NCBI GenBank assembly: GCA_020024595.1
Contig: JAHHTO010000030.1
Coordinates: 1 to 19,610 of the forward strand
Origin: Schaedlerella sp.
Lineage (GTDB): Bacteria > Bacillota > Clostridia > Lachnospirales > Lachnospiraceae
Reading direction: 5' to 3'
DNA length: 19,610 nt
Notes under the pieces: generated by a model
What the model saw: only the letters and a program-made list of their open reading frames with translations
Databases searched by the model: none
What the model was told of the DNA's origin: nothing
In this document: piece by piece, positions 15,151 through 19,610 of the stretch
How the letters are laid out: every line of letters begins with the position of its first letter
Position numbering within the stretch: position 1 is the stretch's first letter
Made by a program: the position numbers and the translations under genes

Positions 15151-16396
15151 GTGGAAAGAACGACGATTGTGTTTGCAAACGTGCATTGGAGCAATCACGG
15201 AGATGAGGCTGCATTAGCTGCGATTGTTAAGCAAGTGAAGCAAGTGAAAAAAGATGCACAGGTTCTTTTGCTGGTGAAAGATGCGCAAGAGATTCGTGAT
15301 GATATCATGAAGAATCTGGGAGTTGAGTGGGAGTCGAATAAGTTCTTGCCGCATTACTTCGACTATATTGTGCAGCTGCTTACACGAGGAAAATGCGGGA
15401 GAAATCCACAGATGAAACGCTTTTTTGAAATCATGAATTCTGCGGATTACATTCTGTACGCGCCGGGAGGATCAGTAATATGCGATCGCTTCTGGTGGAG
15501 AAAACAACTGGAATATTTAGCTCCGTTTTTCTGTGCTAAGTTCTATAAAAAACCAATGATGGTTGTTGCACCATCTATGGGACCATTTGACACGCAGTAT
15601 CGCATGAGAAACCACATTAGAAAATCAGCGTTTCAAGGGGCAGATTGCTTCCTCCTTCGTGAAAAGAATTCGTATGACAATTTGGCTGCCATCAAGGCTG
15701 AACGGGGCGTCCAAGTTACTGTGGATTCGGCGTTTTGTGCAGATATTGACAAAGCAGAGCAGAAAAAGCTGCTAGAGCAGGATCTGTCGCTGCAATCCTT
15801 TTTAAATCAACATCAGTCTGTTGTGGGAATCACTATTACAGACTTAAGCTGGAATGTAAAATTCAAATCTAAATCGAATTTGGATTCTCAAATTGCACAG
15901 GCTATGTCTGGATTCATCCGCCATTTACGTGCCCATCATGTAGGTGTTCTTTTAATACCACAGCTGTTTTCCAATCAAAATGATACAGACCTATTGAAAC
16001 AATATGTTATAGATGCGGGAACATACATATTAGACGAGCGGTATCCTGCTGACTTTCAGCAATATGTTATTTCCAGCATAGACATGGTGATTGGAATGCG
16101 CTATCATTCTAATATCTTCGCTGCAAAGATGGGAATCCCGTTTTTGCCGATTGTCTATGAAGAAAAGATGGACTATTTTATCAAAGATACATGTATTGAG
16201 CGATATAAAGTGGATGTGGAAAGTATATCAGAAGAGGCACTTATCCAAAAATATCAGTTGATTTTAGCAGAGACTGAGCAGTATTGTGATAAACTCAGCA
16301 CATATCAAAAGCTGTGGCGTTTGAGAGCGGAAGTGACGAAAGAGAAACTATCACAGTTCTTGGAAACGGAAAATCAAAATAACGAAGGCGAAAATC

Positions 16397-16422
<26 letters not shown>
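15151..16422 (+). CDS. Polysaccharide pyruvyl transferase family protein
   Basis: Transfers a pyruvyl group from PEP to a sugar, giving a ketal, on a polysaccharide or lipid-linked repeat. The 423-residue protein has an N-terminal NHGDEAAL (15-22), YAPGG (103-107), VVAPSMGPFD in the first half, REKNSYDNL and VTVDSAFCAD in the middle, and GMRYHSNIFAAKMGIPFLPI from 315, with His319 in the family's conserved R-x-H segment. Start: the open frame reaches back to 15070 inside the DAHP synthase gene, but GTG 15151 has GGAAGGTG (15137-15144) 6 bp ahead and begins right at the conserved strand. The last 26 bp overlap the next gene. PS_pyruv_trans proteins commonly neighbour FrhB-type iron-sulfur proteins in gut bacterial glycan loci, as here. 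Confidence 0.87.
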
Positions 16423-17623
<1,201 letters not shown>

Positions 17624-17666
17624 ATAAGCGGCATGAGTCTGGAAGATTAAAAAGGGAGTATTTCAA

Positions 17667-18974
17667 ATGACAGAAAGAGAGCGGAAGTATCAGGCGTTTG
17701 TAGAAGATGATTTGGAAAACAACCATGGCCTGATTGTCACTCAGTATAAAGAGGTTTGCAAGCTCATGGAGGATCCTGCGGAAATGATTGGATTTTGGCA
17801 GGGATATCTGATAAATCTGCTGACATTTGCAACCAGACATTCGGAATTTTATAAAAAGTATCGGAATTTTCAGTCCATTCATGACTTTCCCGTGGTTAAT
17901 AAGCAGATCTTAAAAGATCATTGGGATGAGGTATACAGTGATGAATTCAGAGATTGCAAAGATAACAAAATAGAGTATACGAGCGGTTCAACAGGGACGC
18001 CATTCCAGATTGTATGGGATCACAGAAAGCATTGCAGAATGATAGCTGATATCAAATGGTTTGCACACATGGCGGGAGTCGAATCCCATGAAAGAATTGC
18101 TTATATTGTTGTAAATATACCCAAAAACAAATCTTCTGCAGAAAAGCAGCAGAGGGATAATGTTTTTAATATTTATTCTTCCTATTTTGACGACTCATCT
18201 ATTGAGAGAATTTTAGCTGAACTGGAAGAGATCAACCCAAAGTTGATTATTGCTTGTGCATCAATGTGGGAGGCTATTGCAAATTATATTGATGCAGGAA
18301 AAGCAGCAACGTGCAAGATTCATTTGACTGCTCTGATTACAGAGGCTGAAATCATGAAAGAGCGAACAAAAGTCACTCTGGAAAAATATTTCGGATGCAC
18401 AGTATACTCAAGATATGGAAGCCACGAGTGTGGCACATGGGCACAGGAGGATGGAACCGATTATGGATTCCGTGTGAATCAGTCAAGTTATTACATGGAA
18501 ATATTGGATATCAATCGTGATACGCCTGTCAAGGATGGGGAAGTAGGCCGAGTAGTAATCACTGATTTATTTAACTATGCATTTCCTTTGATTCGATATG
18601 ATACCGGAGATCTGGCATCGAAAATTGAATTAGATGATGGAAAAGTGTATTTAAATCGTCTTGTTGGGCGTGTTGTTGATATGCTCTATACAACAGACGG
18701 AAAAATGGTGTTTTGGTCATATCCACTGCTGTTTTTGTCAAATCATCGGGATATCAAGCAGATTCAAGTCATACAGGAAAGCAGATATCATTATACGTGG
18801 AAGCTGAATACGGATAATAAGGGATACGAAGAAACAATTCAGGAGATGGCAAAGAAAATATTTGGACCTGACAGCATCCATGAGATTGTATATGTGGATG
18901 AAATTCCCAGATTGAGAAGCGGAAAAACTCGAGTCACCATGTGCAAAATTGATCCCAGCAAGGAATTTCAGTGA
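17667..18974 (+). CDS. PaaK/CapK-family adenylate-forming ligase
   Basis: Predicted AMP-forming ligase that activates a carboxylic acid, of the phenylacetate-CoA ligase/CapK type seen in capsule loci. The 435-residue protein has the ATP P-loop YTSGSTGTP (104-112), RYGSHECG (249-256) as the adenine-side motif, RYDTGDL (310-316) with the ribose-binding Asp, and a C-terminal lysine, Lys420 in RLRSGKTRVT. All key residues of an active enzyme are present. AAGGGAG (17651-17657) sits ahead of ATG 17667, 43 bp after the FrhB-like stop. No acyl-carrier protein is in the window, so the acceptor (CoA, sugar or other) is unknown. The nearby DAHP synthase makes an aromatic acid substrate an attractive but unproven idea. 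Confidence 0.87.
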   Translation: MTERERKYQAFVEDDLENNHGLIVTQYKEVCKLMEDPAEMIGFWQGYLINLLTFATRHSEFYKKYRNFQSIHDFPVVNKQILKDHWDEVYSDEFRDCKDNKIEYTSGSTGTPFQIVWDHRKHCRMIADIKWFAHMAGVESHERIAYIVVNIPKNKSSAEKQQRDNVFNIYSSYFDDSSIERILAELEEINPKLIIACASMWEAIANYIDAGKAATCKIHLTALITEAEIMKERTKVTLEKYFGCTVYSRYGSHECGTWAQEDGTDYGFRVNQSSYYMEILDINRDTPVKDGEVGRVVITDLFNYAFPLIRYDTGDLASKIELDDGKVYLNRLVGRVVDMLYTTDGKMVFWSYPLLFLSNHRDIKQIQVIQESRYHYTWKLNTDNKGYEETIQEMAKKIFGPDSIHEIVYVDEIPRLRSGKTRVTMCKIDPSKEFQ

Positions 18975-18993
18975 TATTGTATATAGTCGGCTA

Positions 18994-19017
18994 GGAAATC
19001 ACATCTTTCCATGTGAT
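18994..19017 (+). promoter_or_regulatory. Two mutually exclusive short hairpins before the permease gene
   Basis: ATCACAT (18998-19004) pairs perfectly with ATGTGAT (19011-19017) over a six-base loop. An overlapping alternative pairs GGAAA (18994-18998) with TTTCC (19006-19010) over a seven-base loop. They cannot form together. No T-run follows directly, so an intrinsic terminator is unlikely. The 104-bp gap is the longest in this operon, so a regulatory role for the downstream permease is possible. Confidence 0.35.
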
Positions 19018-19078
19018 GGATTTGGCCTTTATATTGAATATCAATTATGCATCTTACCAGCCTACAGGAGACAACTGT

Positions 19079-19610
19079 ATGAATGAATGTAAAAAGCTTA
19101 AAGCAACAGAAGTTTTTGCAATCCTTTTGGGAGCAATCATTGGAATGGGATCCTTCATGCTTCCGGGAACAAAGTTTCTTCCAGCTTCCGGTATCATTAA
19201 CACCAGTATTGGACTGTTTATTGGCACCATGTTTATGGTAGCCATTGAACGGAGTTATCGATATATGCTGTTGCAAGATATCGACTCAGGTGGAGAATTT
19301 TCGTATGTGCTCATATTTTTAGGACGAAAACACGCATTTATCGTGGGGTGGTTCCTGTTTTTGGCCTATCTTTCACTGGTTCCGCTCAATGCAATGGCAT
19401 TTCCGCTCGTTCTGAACAGAGCATTTCCGGGACTCTTAAATTTTGGATATCTGTACACAGTTGCAGGGGATGAAATTTATCTGGGTGAAATAGTTGCATC
19501 TGGAATCATCATTCTGTTTTTTATGCTGCTGAATTTGAAAGGTACAAAGCAATCTGGTACAACACAATTTGTCATTGTGATGGCATTGATCTCCTGCGTT
19601 GTTATTGTGT
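19079..19610 (+). CDS. APC-superfamily amino acid permease, 3' end outside the window
   Basis: Start of a multi-pass membrane transporter, 177 codons visible and still open at the window edge. ATG 19079 is preceded by AGGAG (19066-19070) with an 8-bp spacer. The first helix contains LLGAIIGMGSFMLPG (about 17-31), the GxGIG-type substrate-binding signature of amino acid-polyamine-organocation transporters. Further hydrophobic segments follow around residues 36-54, 83-101 and 139-152, and another opens at the edge. GGEFSYV (76-82) matches the conserved G-G-x-Y/F segment between helices 2 and 3. It lies 104 bp downstream of the CapK-type ligase on the same strand and may supply an amino acid or organic acid to the pathway, or be an unrelated neighbour. 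Confidence 0.8.
   Translation, partial: MNECKKLKATEVFAILLGAIIGMGSFMLPGTKFLPASGIINTSIGLFIGTMFMVAIERSYRYMLLQDIDSGGEFSYVLIFLGRKHAFIVGWFLFLAYLSLVPLNAMAFPLVLNRAFPGLLNFGYLYTVAGDEIYLGEIVASGIIILFFMLLNLKGTKQSGTTQFVIVMALISCVVIV

Noticed and set aside
15231..15248. Tandem 9-bp repeat (two copies of GCAAGTGAA) in the pyruvyl transferase gene
   Set aside because: Two copies only and in frame (Lys-Gln-Val repeat), so a change would not shift the frame.
18975..19078. Intrinsic terminator after the CapK-type ligase gene
   Set aside because: The hairpin at 18998-19017 has no following T-run and a weak AT-rich stem.

Overview
The window is a single-strand (all +) run of surface-polysaccharide and glycoconjugate genes from a low-to-mid GC Gram-positive bacterium. 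Strong AGGAG-type ribosome binding sites, ATG/GTG starts, a clostridial-type DAHP synthase and a TarI-like cytidylyltransferase point to Bacillota, probably an anaerobic gut-type Clostridia. I cannot name a genus from sequence alone. No rRNA, tRNA, CRISPR array, transposase or recombinase was seen.

Layout. (1) 1-1571: a sulfation pair, the 3' part of a sulfotransferase and a small APS-kinase family protein. (2) 1639-4688: a dTDP-sugar block (DegT/VioA-type aminotransferase, RmlA, RmlB) with no RmlC or RmlD, which predicts dTDP-4-amino-4,6-dideoxyglucose. (3) 4716-11329: an AT-richer block with an FkbM methyltransferase, a TarI-like cytidylyltransferase, an extended SDR epimerase/dehydratase, two GT-B glycosyltransferases and a class I methyltransferase. 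Three of these six proteins carry the same FGAG/DND nucleotide-binding-like module in different domain arrangements. (4) 11330-11712: a non-coding junction with a hairpin and perhaps a decayed gene fragment. (5) 11713-18974: a tightly packed operon of ATP-grasp ligase, Gfo/Idh/MocA oxidoreductase, DAHP synthase, polysaccharide pyruvyl transferase, ferredoxin/FrhB-type iron-sulfur protein and PaaK/CapK-type adenylate-forming ligase. (6) 19079 to the window end: the start of an APC-type permease.

How the parts may work together (inference). Blocks 2 and 3 supply activated sugars (dTDP-aminosugar and a CDP-linked unit) and the transferases that assemble and methylate a glycan. Block 1 would sulfate it. 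Block 5 looks like a decoration module that uses PEP twice (DAHP synthase, pyruvyl transferase) and activates a carboxylic acid (CapK-type ligase, ATP-grasp).

The most striking feature is a pair of pure CA dinucleotide microsatellites inside coding sequence: (CA)12C in the FkbM methyltransferase gene (5506-5530) and (CA)16C near the 3' end of the FrhB-like gene (17546-17578). Loss or gain of one unit in the first truncates the methyltransferase from 376 to 277 or 289 residues, before its conserved IKMDIEGSE motif. In the second it swaps only the C-terminal tail. This looks like slipped-strand phase variation of a surface glycan in a Gram-positive anaerobe.
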